64,000 nt of DNA from Atherix ibis (GCA_958298945.1 OY282607.1:31318500-31382499); one strand, 5' to 3'; numbered from the stretch's first letter, positions 11,798 through 24,035 are shown. Notes: a model not told the origin generated them from the letters alone. A program made the numbers and translations.

Positions 11798-13093
11798 TAC
11801 GAGGGTCATTCAACAAGTACTTAGCCTCACCGCCCGATGGAACTGCTGTCACAAAAGAAATTTACCATCGTGCAGTACATTCTTTAAGTAGCCTACTGTC
11901 AAAGTATCAGTCGATTCCCTTCATTAGTTTTGTTTTGAGAGCCTTTGAAAGCGAGCGTGTCGATCGGTTGCACATAAATGGAAAAAGAACAATATCGTTC
12001 GGTGATAAGATTCTTGTTTTTGGAAGGGAAAACGCGCAGCAAAATCAAAGATCGCTTGGATGCTGTGTATGGTGACTCTTCTCCTTCGATGGCGGCCGTC
12101 AATAATTGGTTCAACGAGTTTGTTCGTGGCCGCACGTCGGTTTTTGATGAGCCACGCCCAGGTGCCCCGAAAACGGCTGCTACGGAGGAAAATGTTAAAA
12201 AAGTCCACGATCTCGTGTTGGCAGACCGTCGATTGAAGGTTCACGAGATAGCTGAGACTGTGGGCATCGCAGTAGGAACGGTGCATCATATTCTACACGA
12301 AGAACTGGGCATGAAAAAGCTGTCGGCGCGATGGGTGCCGCGTTTGCTCACACCGGAAAACAAGCGCAACCGTGAGACCACATCGGCGACGAATTTGGCG
12401 CTGTTTCAGCGCAATCCAGCGGAGTTCTTGCGTCGTTTCGTGACCGTCGACGAAACATGGATTCACTGGTAAACACCAGAGACCAAGGAACAGTCGAAAC
12501 AGTGGACTTCACCCGGCGAACGTGCTCCGAAGAAGGCGAAGACTGTTCGATCGGCCGGAAATGTGATGGCCACCGTTTTCTGGGATTCACAAGGTGTGAT
12601 CCACATCGATTACCTCGAGAAGGGTAAAACAATCACGGGGCGCTACTATTCTGACTTATTGGGCCGATCTGACGTCGAATTGAAGAAAAAGCGGCCCCGC
12701 TTTTCGAAGAAAAAAGTGCTGTTCCACCACGACAATGCGCCGGCTCACACCTCCGCCGTCGCCATGGCCAAATTGGTCGAATTGCGCTACGAATTGCTGC
12801 CCCATCCACTGTACTCTCCAGATTTGGCCCCCTGTGACTACTTTTTGTTTCCAAACCTGAAAAAATCACTCGCCGGGAATAGATTTGGGTCGAATGAGGA
12901 GGTCATCGTCGCCACGGAGGCCTATTTTGCTTCCCTCGAGAAAATGTATTTTTTGGACGGGTTAAAAAAGTTAGAGCATCGCTGGGCCAAGTGTATCGAG
13001 CTTGAAGGAGTTTATGTGGAAAAATAAATTGCCACCTTTCCAAAATTTTCGTTTTTCTTTTGTAGGCTAAGTACTTGTTGAATGACCCTCGTA
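11798..13093 (+). mobile_element. Irritans-like mariner element, copy C
   Basis: A 1,296-bp MLE with TA flanks and inverted ends (CGAGGGTCATTCAACAAGTA at left, complement at right). The transposase is in plus orientation and nearly complete. Protein motifs (MEKEQ start, RWVPRLL, VDETWIHW, FWDSQGVIHIDYLEKGKTI, YSPDLAPCDYFLFPNLKK, KCIELEG near the C-terminus) resemble the irritans group that includes Himar1. The closest relative in this window is 36907-38197, in the same orientation 25 kb away. Confidence 0.94.
11978..13027 (+). pseudogene. Irritans-like transposase with a single nonsense codon
   Basis: From ATG 11978 the frame covers 349 codons, the usual MLE transposase length, interrupted only by TAA at 12470-12472 where the sister copy has TAC (Tyr) in the motif WIHWYTPE. 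N-terminal half: a helix-turn-helix DNA-binding region (about residues 1-110). Catalytic triad by my count: D158 in VDETW, D252 in HHDNAP and D287 in PCDYF, with 34 residues between the last two (DD34D). The C-terminus KCIELEGVYVEK is complete. The family cuts and pastes its element at TA sites in the nucleus. As it stands, only a 164-residue N-terminal fragment would be made. Confidence 0.92.
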
Positions 13094-13690
13094 TTCCACC
13101 GGTCATCAAGTATCAGATTTAGCAGACCCTAAAACCTTGGTTGCTTCAAAATATTTATGAGCCTTTCTGTGAAAATGCAAATTGGAGAATTACATATAAC
13201 GAAGATATCGTTTGTCACAATACAAGCAGGTTGTGATGGGAGAAATCCAATGGGATCTGGAGGTGCTCCATAGAAGTATCGTCTACAGGAATTAGGAAAT
13301 ACTCTAGGAGTGCGTCAATGACATTTTGAATGAAAGATGAACTCACAAATTCATATCGAGCGCCTGGTTTGTTTCGACAAACAGGTTTAAATGTGGCCTC
13401 TGCCTAGGTTATCTGATAATCAGGCACGGCCGTATGAATGCGTTTTTGTGTAAGAGAGAATTGAGCGGAGTGTATGGATGAGAGTGCTTGTTTTCTCCTA
13501 GTGGAGTGTTATTTATATGAGAATATTAGGGATCTGAATACATGTGTAATTTGGCTAAATGAGAGTGGAGAGGATCACCGAGTCCGCGTGGGAGGTATGA
13601 ATAGGGATTTGCAATAGCATTATTTGGTGAAAAGACCGTAGTCGACTCTAGTGGTACCCTTGATCTAACTCAAGATTGCCTGCAAACTTA
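13094..13690. other. Unassigned DNA, less AT-rich than its surroundings
   Basis: Moderate GC content for this window and no long frame. There are phrases that look like decayed coding DNA, but I could not match any protein family. Possibly untranslated LINE sequence, since the next segment recurs elsewhere. Confidence 0.35.
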
Positions 13691-13965
13691 CAAGGTTGCT
13701 TAGCGTAGCTCAATGAGAGAAGTATAAACCTAAGTACTCCAAAAATCATAAATTGGTACCACGGCAATCAATTGTCCCATGGTGTTAAAACATACTGTGC
13801 CTGATAATGGTAAGATGCCTTCGGCTGGTGACGTGGTGGTTGGTTGTGTATTGTCAATCACTAATTAGATTGGGCGGTACGCCTCAATTCCTACGGTCGT
13901 AGGAAACCCTTGGTATTATATCTAACTGTAGATATGCCTCGTGAAACAACATTTAAATACTGTCC
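13691..13965 (+). repeat. Dispersed repeat, possible LINE tail, copy 1
   Basis: Contains AAACCTAAGTACTCCAAAAA followed by AAATTGGTACCACGGCAATC, echoed at 63735-63775 (acctaaagtactctaat... then ggtaccacgagaacc). It also has CTACGGTCGTAGGAAACCC followed by a TGTAGATATGCC phrase, echoed at 32615-32680 (ctatcgtcgtaggcgactc, then agcgacagataag) and at 63550-63575. The three sites look like diverged members of one dispersed family. A LINE 3' region is my guess from composition only. Confidence 0.4.
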
Positions 13966-15550
13966 CAATACAAGAATTCAACATTCATATAAATTTATGA
14001 TAGAATTTTCAAGAAAATTTCTGATTGCGATTCATTATAAAAATTTAATTAGAACCATGTATTTATAAAAAAAAAATTTACCTTCTATTATTAATAAAAT
14101 CAAGAACACAAGTAGATAATCCTTGCGTACTAATGGAATTTCAATCAACAATATTTTATAATAATCAACGCAAATTAGGAATGTATTTTAGGTGTGATAA
14201 ATCAAAGGATAAGATAATTTCCAGTTAAGATATAATAAACATTTGATCAATTCACTTATGAATGCCATTGCATAACATTAGCCAAAAGATATTTTCTGAC
14301 ACTGTAATTAATGGTTTCGGTTTCTATTCAAGGATAAGTACTCTTATACACGTACGTATGTACATGGCCAATCGATTGCCTTACGAATATACCATCCGTA
14401 GTTGACGAATATTATAATCTAGGTTCAAGTGCAATAATAAAATAACTAATTGAATTTTGTATTGACATCACAAGGTTAACTAAATTTCATAAATCGTTTC
14501 AAAGTTATAGAGAAAAATCTCTTATTTAATTTTGTGCACACAAGTTTGTAATTAATAAATCTCAACAAATACTAATAATAAAGAAATTAATTTCATATTT
14601 AAATATTGGTTTTGATCTGATAGATGATTAGAAAAATTGTTCGAGGTTGTAAATTAATTACGTTTATTTTCAATTAAAATTGGTAAATATTATACGTAAT
14701 ACTTAACATAATAGAGTATGGCGAGAATGTTTTTGTTTGTCAAATTAAAGATTTTCAAATAATTCTTGGATACTGCGCCAGTTCAGCAGGGGAATTTTTT
14801 GATTAAATCAAATATTCAAGACTAAAGGTTCAAACGAACCTGCATTATCAAAAATGATAAAGGAACATCCAATTTGGAAAAAAAAACTATTAAAATATCT
14901 AACAAAATGTACGTATTTACGTACAACATTTTTCGAAGTCATTTGGTTTTTACGCATGTTTTTTTCTTAATGAATTTCTTTCTTTTTTTTAAGAAAAAGT
15001 TTTAATGACCGAAACGCGGATAAATTTTACTATTTCTCTTCCCCACATTTTACTTAAATGGAACTTTTTTTAAAAAAATTTGCTTATAAAAAGTTCAAAA
15101 ATTAAATAGGTTTATAATATTTTAATTGGAACAATACTGATGAGAATATTGATGTGATTATAAAATTTTGTATTATATTCTTTATTTTTAATAAGATTTG
15201 AACTTAAAAAAAAAAAAAAAAAACTTATTATGGCTGGAAGCAAATACCTATCCGTGACAGAAATTTCAAAAATTCTTACAATAAAGTAATTGTGCCGAGG
15301 TCTTAATTTTGTAGATAATTTTATTAAAAACACTATAAATTATTCATGGAAAAAAAGAATTAGAAAACTTTTCGTATAGCATCTAATTCAGGTTTTATAA
15401 CAGAATAAATAGCTGCCAGAGGTGGATCTTCGACTACCGTAAGACCTTGACACCGAAAATAAAATAGATCTTGTAGTATATTAGTTCTTACAGGGTTTAT
15501 ATCTTTAATATTTTATCTTCAATTTTTGAATAATTGTGTATTAAATAAAA
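13966..15550. other. AT-rich spacer, no gene seen
   Basis: Strongly AT-rich with an A-tract near 15207-15223. No coding similarity and no family repeat recognised. Confidence 0.5.
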
Positions 15551-16290
15551 TCCTTCTTTACACAACGCTTGTTTTTCTGCTTGTTTTCTTGCTTGCTACT
15601 GTACTGGCTGCGGTGCGTGAAATGACGTAACTGCTGGCTACGATGCTTGTTTTCAAGTTGGATTTCAGAACAAAGCCCGCTTCCCACGACGATTGCTTTT
15701 CTGCTTGCTACCGTACTGGCTGCGGTGCATGAAATAAAGTCACTGCTTGCTCCGGTGCTTGTTTTCAAGTTGGATTTCAGAATGAAGCCCGCTTCACAGG
15801 ACGATTGTTTTTCTACTTGTTTCCCTGCTTGCTACCGTGCTGGCTGCGGCGGTACATGAAATGATGTCCCTGCTTGCTCCGGTGCTTGTTTTCAAGCTGG
15901 ATTTCAAAACAAAGCCCGCTCCCCACGACGATTGTTTTTCTGCTTGTTTCCTTGCTTGCTACCGTGCTGGCTGCAGTGCATGAAATAACGTCACTGCTTG
16001 CTCCGGTGCTTGTTTTCAAGTTGGATTTCAGAATAAAGTCCGCTTTACACGATGATTGTTTTTCTGCTTGTTTCCTTGCTTGCTACCGTGCTGGCTGCAG
16101 TGCATGAAATAACGTCACTGCTTGCTCCGGTGCTTGTTTTCAAGTTGGATTTCAGAATAAAGTCCGCTTCACACGATGATTGTTTTTCTGCTTGTTTCCT
16201 TGTTTGCTACCGTGCTGTCTGCGGTACGTGAAATAACTGACTCCGCTGCTTGTTTTCGAAATTGGAACCAGTTTTAATTTGCGTACTTGT
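15551..16290 (+). repeat. Minisatellite of about 124 bp, six copies
   Basis: A tandem array whose phrase TGCTTGTTTTCAAGTTGGAT begins at 15644, 15756, 15883 (one change), 16007, 16131 and 16247 (diverged), giving spacings of 112, 127, 124, 124 and 116 bp. Each unit also carries a CTGCTTGTTTCCTTGCTTGC segment and a GTGCATGAAATAACGTCACT segment, so the unit has an internal CTTGC motif. The array is richer in G and C than its flanks. The middle two units are the most alike, and both edges are diverged. Open frames of about 70 codons in it follow the repeat and are not taken as genes. Confidence 0.9.
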
Positions 16291-16639
16291 TTTGCTACTT
16301 GTTTTCACGAGAACCAATGAGAAAATATTATTTTTTTCAGATGGGCTAAGTGAGCAAATTACAAAAACGTTCGTTTACATTTTGAAAATGCATATAATAT
16401 CTGAATTTAAGTGTCTTTTTACCTTGTTTTCGAAAATAAATGAGAGTGACAGTAGTTTTTACAATGGAAAATGAGGAAAATTTGAATAAAAAATCGTAAA
16501 AGTGATCGAAATCACTGCACTAAATACAACTTTATAACAAGCATGGTATTAAGCCAACACAAATAAAAACAATTATAAAATCAAGCACCGCAGCCAAATA
16601 AGTACATAAACAAGCGACGTGTGCACAGGGCATATCTTT

Positions 16640-16745
16640 CCAGATAGAAATGTTTTCAGTTTCGGGACTAGGTGGAAGTCTGATGGAGCTAAATTTGGTG
16701 AATAAAGCGGATTTTGGACGAATTTGAGACATTAATTCTGCCAAT
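16640..16745 (-). pseudogene. Mariner-like transposase C-terminal fragment
   Basis: The minus strand reads PLYSPNLAPSDFHLVPKLK followed by TFLSGK, the region around the third catalytic aspartate of an MLE transposase (D in PSDFH present, the earlier D of SPDL changed to N). Nothing else of the element is evident. The DFHLxPKLK wording is shared with the family behind the 601-bp array at 41244-43040. Confidence 0.72.
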
Positions 16746-16904
16746 TTTTGCTGAGCAATTATATTTGAGTGACTAAATACATTGTGACTGTCGAACAAAA
16801 TTTCCACGAATTTCTTCGTCTATGTTGTTATCGGCTGCGACCTTTGACAGCGAATACGCAAATGTTTTATATCTTTCATTGCTATAAATAATACAGTTTT
16901 AAAA

Positions 16905-17400
16905 GCTCCAAAATATGAGACTAGCATCACTGACAGAGATTTGGCAGAATGTTTTCTTGTCATATTTGAGTCCCCTCCCGTAAGCTTGTACTTTAGTTGC
17001 TAATAGAGGTGGTGGAAAAAGAACTTCACTAAGGGAGGCCTTAAACATTGAAAACTGATGACCGATAACTATGGTGGAAAACGAACTTCACTCAGGGAGG
17101 CCTTAAACATTGAAAACTGATGAAAATGTGGAACTTTTCATTAACTTCTTAATAAAAAAGACTTCTTTTCAGATCGGACATTGTACCCACTTTTCAATAC
17201 CACCTTGGGCCATCTTCATCACATTTTTCTTGTCGGAAAAAAAAGATTCCTGTGGTTCTTAATCCCCTCCTTCTTCCATTTGAAAGGACGTCATCCTGAT
17301 ACTGTCGATAAAATTTAAATAATGCCTCTTCCGAAAGGAACAAAAAACTGTTCTAAAAAATTACTTTTCTGCCGCATCTCGTGACAAATTAAGCTTTATA
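16905..17400 (+). pseudogene. Mariner-like relic with a duplicated linker
   Basis: Begins with ACTAGCATCACTGACAGAGA, a leader also seen at 27826-27850 and, weaker, near 43259. The plus strand then has two copies of a ~59-bp segment (17012-17065 and 17071-17125) encoding GRP-TLKTDENVE-like residues, the linker after the helix-turn-helix domain. A jump follows to residues resembling the RSDI segment that precedes the HDN box (about 17170), then PPWAIFITFFLSEKK, then GRHPDTVDKI near 17290-17320 from the C-terminal part. Large deletions removed the catalytic core. Confidence 0.62.
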
Positions 17401-19209
17401 AAATATTTGATTTATAAAATATTTAATTTTGATACGATAACATATATTTCTACCGTAAACTAATTTGAAAATTTCCTATTTTTCAATTAATTACACTATA
17501 AGCAATAAATGTACAATTCTCAAATAGTTCAAATATAAAATAATACAAAAATCAATATACTAACATTATTTAATTAATTACAACATCATTAATTGAAATA
17601 GGAAAATTTCTGTTGATATGCAAATAGGATAATAATGAGCTTTTTAATTTGAAATGTTCATGTTATTTTATTTATTAATTTTTTCGGTAGACAGCTGAAA
17701 AGTAGACTGTGAATTAATTACATTTTTACACGAAATGACAATTTGAATTATTGTCTAATAAAGAAATAGATGAATAAATAAATTTAATTTGTTAATAATA
17801 AACTTTCGCGTTTTTTTCTTTTTCATATTTAAGTTGCATACAAAATATTTAAAAGAACTATTGACTAAATAATTGTGTTGTTAAAAATAATATAATTATT
17901 TAAATAAAATATATTAAAATAAAGTTTATATTGGGGATCGAATTTTGCAAAATTTTTCCCAACTTTATTTATGTTCACATAAATATAAATAAAGCTGGTA
18001 CTATTTTACCATAGCAATTAAATACCATTTAAATTTTCTTATAATTTAAATTATATAGTATATAGTTAAAAAATTCCAATAAGTACAGAAATTATATTAA
18101 ATAAATTTCGGTAATAGCTTTCCCTCACAAGCTTTTAAATTTACGAATAAAAACTCTATTGAAAAAGCCAACATAAAAAAATTGTAATATTTTTCTTTCA
18201 TAAATCATTGTAAATGATCTGTAAATAATAAATTGTTTATGTTATCTGTATTTACATTTGGGAATGACTAAATTGATAAAAAATATTACTTAAAAATGTA
18301 CGGGAATTTATGGGTATCAATTTGATATTAATAGAACTTTTAATTAACGTGACTACAAATTAAATGTTACTTAAATTAATGAAAGGGGAATTTTTTTACA
18401 AAACTCCAAATAGATAATTTTAAAAATATTAAGAATAAATTGATAAATAAACAAAAAATAAAAATATTGAAAATTGCTCTAAAATATAAAAAGTTTATTG
18501 GACTGAAAAGGAAAAAGCAAATATTCGCTGAGGTAACATAATTAATTGGAGGAAAAAAGCTCCCCCAAATTGACTTGTTCCTTTTTCTCGAGAAAGTTTC
18601 TACGCAAATGAAAGTTTATTTTTACATAATTTTTATTTATTTAAAAGGAAAAAACCCATTTAACTTATGGTCGACACTGTTCAAAAGGATACGAAAACAG
18701 GGTCTTTTATAAATATTGTAGATACCCAAGGCAAACTACTGTAAAAAGTTTTCAATCGTATTTCTCTGTGTAAGTTTTGCAAAATAGGATTGGCTTTCTA
18801 AAAAGGTCAACAAAAATTAAAGATGGTTTCACTAAAAAAAATACAGAATATTTTTTGGGATTTTTGTGTTTTTCTTTGAAGTTATTTTAAGTCAAAATAC
18901 ATATCCTTTTTGATCGTAATTTTTATTTAACTCTCTTTTAATCTTTTCCTTGAGTACGCGATTAAGATGTGACCTATGCAATTTTGTTTTTGGAATGGGT
19001 TTTTATTCAGGTCACGGTTAAGATAGTTTTGAAATTTAGTAGTAGTCTTAGGGCAAACAAGCATTGGGACATATTTGACCTCAGTAAGGCGTCGAAAAAT
19101 TTACAAAAATCTTTACGAAGAATGGTTTAGACTTAAAGGATAATTTTGTTTGTTAAGGAAAGCTAAAGCCGTGAGCGAGATTACGATCTACAATAATAAT
19201 ATGTTTTTA
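17401..19209. other. Very AT-rich spacer, no gene seen
   Basis: Long AT-rich tract with many short A/T runs. Neither strand gives recognisable protein sequence, and I see no long repeat. Confidence 0.5.
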
Positions 19210-19625
19210 TAAAAGTAACTTTGCCTCTCTTAAAGGCTCAGAATGCCTGAAGGGCGGCATTATCGGTTTCGAAATGAGGCTGGCGCCAACCGATTTTTTA
19301 GATGATATGTAATTTGATAACATCTGGTTTCACAGCAGGACGGTATAACTTGCAACGTTGCGTTATTTCGAGACATGCTAATGTCGGCTGGCCGCAAAAT
19401 CGTGCAATTTGACGCCTTTACACTTTTTTGATGTTTGGTTTAAATCAATGCCAAAAAACCGATAATAATTTCCAAACTGGAGAATATTATTCAAGATATC
19501 AGTGACATTCAGTCATCTAAAACTGGACCTCTCGGATCACCTTTTACAAACAAAGCCATGGAAGAGCTATTTAATAATGTTATTTTTAAATTATAATGTT
19601 ATTAAATTTACATTTATTTGCAATA
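19210..19625 (+). pseudogene. Mariner-like relic (SPLDYFLW-type family)
   Basis: Broken plus-strand frames give a segment matching RNEAGAN, a QQDG box (19340-19352), SRHANVGWPQNRAI and a tail corresponding to the region after the third catalytic residue. The DNA phrase TTCGAAATGAGGCTGGCGCC recurs almost exactly at 47697 in another relic of the same type. Stops are frequent and no ends are identifiable. Confidence 0.6.
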
Positions 19626-19647
19626 AAAGGTATCCGACATAGCTTAT

Positions 19648-19821
19648 ACAGGGTGTGTCTCAAAAATAACTTTATATTTAAATCATACAACATGCAGCGC
19701 CATCTATTGAAAATTTACAGCATTAAAAAGATACATTCATCCTTTTTCAAATGCACCTAAATGCATGTAAATCGATGTGAAAGTTACAGACATTTCAATA
19801 AAAGAAAAAGTGTGCTAATGG
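19648..19821 (+). repeat. Solitary end of the 21317-22014 element family
   Basis: Carries CAGGGTGTGTCTCAAAAATA, the shared phrase AAATCATACAACATGCAGCG, and CATCTATTGAAAATTTACAG, all matching the left end of the element at 21317 and running on for about 130 bp before diverging. The irritans-like element D begins at 19822, so D appears to have landed in or next to a remnant of this second family. Confidence 0.75.
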
Positions 19822-21084
19822 TACGAGGGTCGTTCAATAAGTCCTTAGAAAATCCGAGAAATTGCGCTCGTAGTGTCGGTAAAGATTTTTTTGGTAAGTA
19901 GCATTATCGACAGGAAAGCTGTCAAAATTTCAGCTCGATCCATAGCGTAGGTCAATTTCTATCGTCGATTAAAGTTAACGACATTTATTTGTGCATAACA
20001 ATGGAAAAAAGCGAGTTTAGGGCTGTCATCAAACAACTCTATTTGAAAGGCTTAAGCCCGAAAGAAATCAAAGCCGAGTTGGATGCAGTTCATGGCACAT
20101 CTGCACCTGTGTTTGCGACGGTTTACAATTGGGTGAATGAATTTAAACGTGGCCGTTCATCCACAAAAGATGAACATCGTTCAGGACGCCCAGTAGAGGT
20201 GTCTACTCCTGAAATCAACGACAAAATCCACGATCTGATTTTGAACGATCGGCGAATTAAAGTGCGCGAATTAGTTGAGGCCACGGGCATATCACAAGGT
20301 ACAGTCGCTTCAATTTTGCATGAAAAATTGTCTGTGAAAAAAATTTCGGCAAGATGGGTGCCGCGTTTGCTCTTAGAGGAGAATAAGCGCAATCGTGTAG
20401 TGGACTCTGAGGCTATGTTGGCCCTCTTTCATCGCAATCCTGCCGAATTCCTTCGTCGATATGTCACTGTGGACGAAACCTGGATACACTACTATACTCC
20501 AGAAACGAAGAGACAGTCATCACGGTGGATTTTCAAGGGTGAACGGGCTCCGAATAAGGCAAAAACTGTGCCATCGGCCGGCAAGGTGATGGAAACGGTC
20601 TTTTGGGATTCGCAGGGCATCATTTTTATCGACTACTTGGAAAAAGGAAAAGCAATAACAGGAGCGCATTACGCGTCAAAGAGAAACGCCCCCATCTGAA
20701 GAAGAAAAAATCCTCTTGCATCAGGACAATGCGCGTGTGCACACCTGCGCTGTTTCCATGGCCAAAATTGTGGAATTGAGAATGGAATTGTTGCAGCATC
20801 CCGCTTATTCACCAGATTTGGCCCCGAGTGACTATTTTCTTTTCCCCAATCTGAAGAAATGGCTTGGCGGACGACGGTTCACTTCCAACGAGGACGTCAT
20901 TGCTCAAACGGATGAGTATTTTGCAGAACTTCCGAAATCCTATTTTTTGGACGGGATCGAAATTTTGGAAAAACGGTTCAAAAAGTGTATAGAGCTAAAA
21001 GGACATTATGTTAAAAATAAAATTTTTTTTTTAAAAAACAGTTTTTTCCATCTTTTTCTAAGGACTAATTGAACGACCCTCGTA
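19822..21084 (+). mobile_element. Irritans-like mariner element, copy D
   Basis: A 1,263-bp MLE flanked by TA, with inverted ends CGAGGGTCGTTCAATAAGTC and complement. The ends resemble those of copies C and the 36907 element but with consistent differences, and the proteins are related but distinct, so D and the copy at 44530-45734 form a sister family. The transposase is on the plus strand. Confidence 0.94.
20001..21072 (+). pseudogene. Irritans-like transposase broken by one deletion
   Basis: ATG 20001 opens MEKSEFRAVIKQLYLKG and runs 232 codons to 20699. It includes the helix-turn-helix region, ARWVPRLL, first catalytic motif VTVDETWIHYYTPE and FWDSQGIIFIDYLEKGKAI. Compared with 44530-45734, about 30 bp are missing near 20665-20680, and the frame is then lost at a TGA. 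Coding resumes at 20716 with HQDNARVHT (second D) and YSPDLAPSDYFLFPNLKKWL (third D), ending after KCIELKGHYVKN. All three catalytic aspartates remain codable but in two frames. Confidence 0.92.
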
Positions 21085-21316
21085 CAAAACAAAAATGGCT
21101 TTATTAATTTGATTTAATTTAAAAATAATAATTTAAGTTCTGCTCGAGAGTTGAAGCTTAACATAAGTCTAAAACATAAAAAAAATAACGAAAACTGTTG
21201 AAAATGTGGAATAAGTTCTTAAAAACAATTTTAATGAACTTAGGTACTCAACGGTCACAAAAAGTTGAACAATATATGACAAAAATATGTGAATGTCAAC
21301 CATTTTTGTGACATTA

Positions 21317-22014
21317 TAACACAGTGTGTCCCGAACTTTATATTTAAATCATACAACATGCAGCGCCATCTATTGAAAATTTGCAGCATTAAAAATATAC
21401 ATAAATTCATGTAAATCATGATGTGAAAGTTACAGCATTTATAGGAATGTTCTTCAGCACCTCGGTTACGGCTGCTTGAATGGCTGAGATATCATCATAA
21501 AATGCTCCTTTCATCTTGGTTTTCAGTTTTAGAAATAGAAAATAGTCACATGGTCATAGATCAGGCGAATAAGGAGGGTGGTTGATGAGAGGAATCCGTT
21601 TTTTTCATCAAAAATTCGTTCACTTTTTTGGTCTTTATTTAATTCATATGGAACAAAACGCGCACAGACCTTTCTTTTATCCAAATCTTCAGTTAAAATT
21701 CTCCAAATAATGTTTTTACTCATATTTAATTCCTCAGCCAACATTCTCGTAGTAAAATTTGCATCGATACCAATGATTTCACGTACTTTTTCCACCAATT
21801 CAGCACGATTACTAGCTTCTGGACGGCCTGGCCTTAGGTCGTCATTTAAATCCTCACGACCATTTTTAAATCGTGTAAACCACATATGAATTTGAATACG
21901 ACTCATACAATCATCACCATAAACTTTTTCTATCAATTCGTATGTGTCAATAGATGGCGCTGCATGTTGTATGATTTAAAAATAAGTTCGGTTATTTTTA
22001 TGGCACACTGTGTA
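21317..22014 (-). mobile_element. Deleted Tc1/mariner element with long inverted ends
   Basis: A 698-bp element with TA flanks. Its ends are unusually long: ACACAGTGTGtcCCGAACTT and AAATCATACAACATGCAGCG plus CATCTATTGA are shared between the left end and the complement of the right end over about 60 bp. The minus strand encodes an N-terminal domain (21936 downward) with SRIQIHMWFTRFKNGREDL, DLRPGRPEA, an AEELNMSK helix and CARFVPYELNKDQK. A deletion then joins this directly to PPYSPDL, a stop, PCDYFLF and a C-terminal tail with KMKGAFYDDISAIQAAVTEV. The first two catalytic motifs are gone. Subfamily not assigned. Confidence 0.85.
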
Positions 22015-23329
22015 TACAGCATTTTTTTATTGAATTTTAAAAGATTGAGAGCTTTTAGTGAAAACCCTTTATAACACTGTCTCTTCTTCTTGCTTCTGAC
22101 TCTTTTTTTAGAGTTTTACCCTCAAATCGATTTTGTGCTTTCCATCCGCTTAAATTGCTATTATTCATGAGTAGAAATATTTTTATTTGCCATAATACGA
22201 ATGCCTATTTGTTCCATTAAGTTTCGTTGCCAAATCAATTATGCCTCCCAAACGACAAGCAATTCTACATCCAAAACACGAAAGACAAAGTCATTACCAT
22301 TCTAAAGCTTAGATTATATCCTACATGAAATACACGATATATGTGCCACGAACAAAATTCGTACATTGCACGAGCGTTTTAATCATAGTGTAATTACTTG
22401 AATTTAATAGCCGAACTGATAGCACAGTCAATAGGGTTCGAAAACCCACTAAGGCATAGTCCTACGGTAATTTCCAAAAAAATCACTTTTGCTTCCATTT
22501 CTACTTTAATTTCAGTATCCCGATATCCTTTGTCGCCAAATGGCCCTTTTAGTGTCGTGGCGCTTAGAATATACATTTCAGTGATAATGTTACTTGAAAT
22601 GATTACATTTAAACAAACAAACAATTGGAACATCTACAAGTAAAATTATATTCGTGATGCGCAAGCAACATCCTCGCGCTGCACAAGAGCAACTTCCTTC
22701 GCGATGATCTTATTTTAATTACAATATTTTGTATTAGTAATGACGTTTTTCTATTAATTTGTTCATCTTAATTATTTGAATTCGTTTATTTATTTTATAG
22801 TAAGCATTTTTATTTTATTTTAACATTTAACTTTAATATTAATTACAACATTAATATTTCATAAATTATAAAATCTACACTATTTGTTTTTTATTTTATG
22901 TTCCATTTTTAGAATCAATATTTTTCATTTTTATATTAACAATAACAAATTTTACATCAAATTTTTTATTATAAATATTCAATAGTTTCATACATGCAAC
23001 GACATAAATTCATCTGTCAAAAACAGTTCACTAGTTTTTGCCGCCACTTTCAGGTAACCGTTACTTTTCATAAATCAAAATATTTTTAATTTATAAATAA
23101 TAAATAATAAAGTCATAAATTAACTAAAATTTATCATATATAAAATAAGTATGCATAAATAAGGAGTTCGTAACGAGCAACATGAAAGACGTCATTTGTA
23201 CGAGCATGCACGAATAAATCATCTTGCTCGTCGTCAAGAAAAAATCGTTGAATAGTGCAATCAGTTTAATATACCTGCGAGCATTGACAACGAACCATTT
23301 GCAGAAGAAAATTGTGCATTGCCGGTACG
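22015..23329. other. AT-rich spacer, no gene seen
   Basis: No coding similarity found on either strand. Between 23160 and 23330 there are several CGAGC and CGAAC words like those in the array at 24330-25150, so the repeat-bearing region may begin here. Confidence 0.4.
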
Positions 23330-23850
23330 GTCTATTTCAAGCTTAAAGCTAAAATTACACCATTTGAGAAGTTCTAGTATTATTCGAACAAAAATTTCGA
23401 CTCAAATTTGTCTAATTGGATGAACTTTTTAACACCAATTACGCCATTCAAGCAATTGACAAAATATTTTCTCAGCTCGAGCTTTTTTTTTTGAATATAC
23501 CGAGGGGGGGAATAAAAAAAAATCTTGATCACGGGTACGAACCTCGAATGATTTTCGACAACTGATTACACGTGGAAGTACGTGCAGTCAGAATTTGTTC
23601 GAACTAAGATTTTTTTCTAAATCCATTTATTATTTGACATTTGACTTTTGACATTTTTTTCGATTTTATCAATTTCAATTCAGTGCTTTTTGTGATTTAC
23701 AGTGTAATATATTTGGCAATCAAAGAAAATGTAAAAAAAATATTTGAGCAATCAAAGAAAATGTAAAAAAAAATATTTGAACAACATAAAAGAAAATAAT
23801 AAATATATTAAAAAATTGAATATATTTATTATTTTCTTTATGTACTTAGT

Positions 23851-24035
23851 ACGTGGGTCAATGCCTGGGTAAAGAGGCGCGATAAGGATGGTCCATATGG
23901 AAAGTTGTTCGTGGAACTTCGCGGCGGTGATCACTTCGAGAAGAAATTGTACAGAAATTTTCACCATCTTGGCAAGTATGATTGCCAATACGTATTCCAC
24001 GCACATAGGTTCACCACAGCAAAGCGAATTAATTT
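23851..24035 (+). pseudogene. Possible PIF/Harbinger-type transposase N-terminal fragment
   Basis: An open stretch reads TWVNAWVKRRDKDGPYGKL, then FVELRGGDHFEKKLYRNFHH, then LGKYDCQYVF. The layout W-V-x2-W-x-K-R-R followed by G-x-Y-x-K-L-x2-E-L-R and F/Y-x-N-F resembles the segment at the start of many Harbinger-type nuclease proteins, which precedes the DDE domain. No DDE motifs follow. The preceding DNA (TTCTTTATGTACTTAG) would serve as a splice acceptor, so an exon origin is possible. Codon-like GC content rises sharply here relative to the flanks. Family assignment is tentative. Confidence 0.4.

Noticed and set aside
15647..16107. 70- to 77-codon frames with repeated VFKLDFR phrases
   Set aside because: They follow the 124-bp minisatellite and break with its unit length; no protein similarity.
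22398..22643. 79- and 81-codon overlapping frames on opposite strands
   Set aside because: No recognisable motif, no conserved start context and AT-rich flanks; chance frames.
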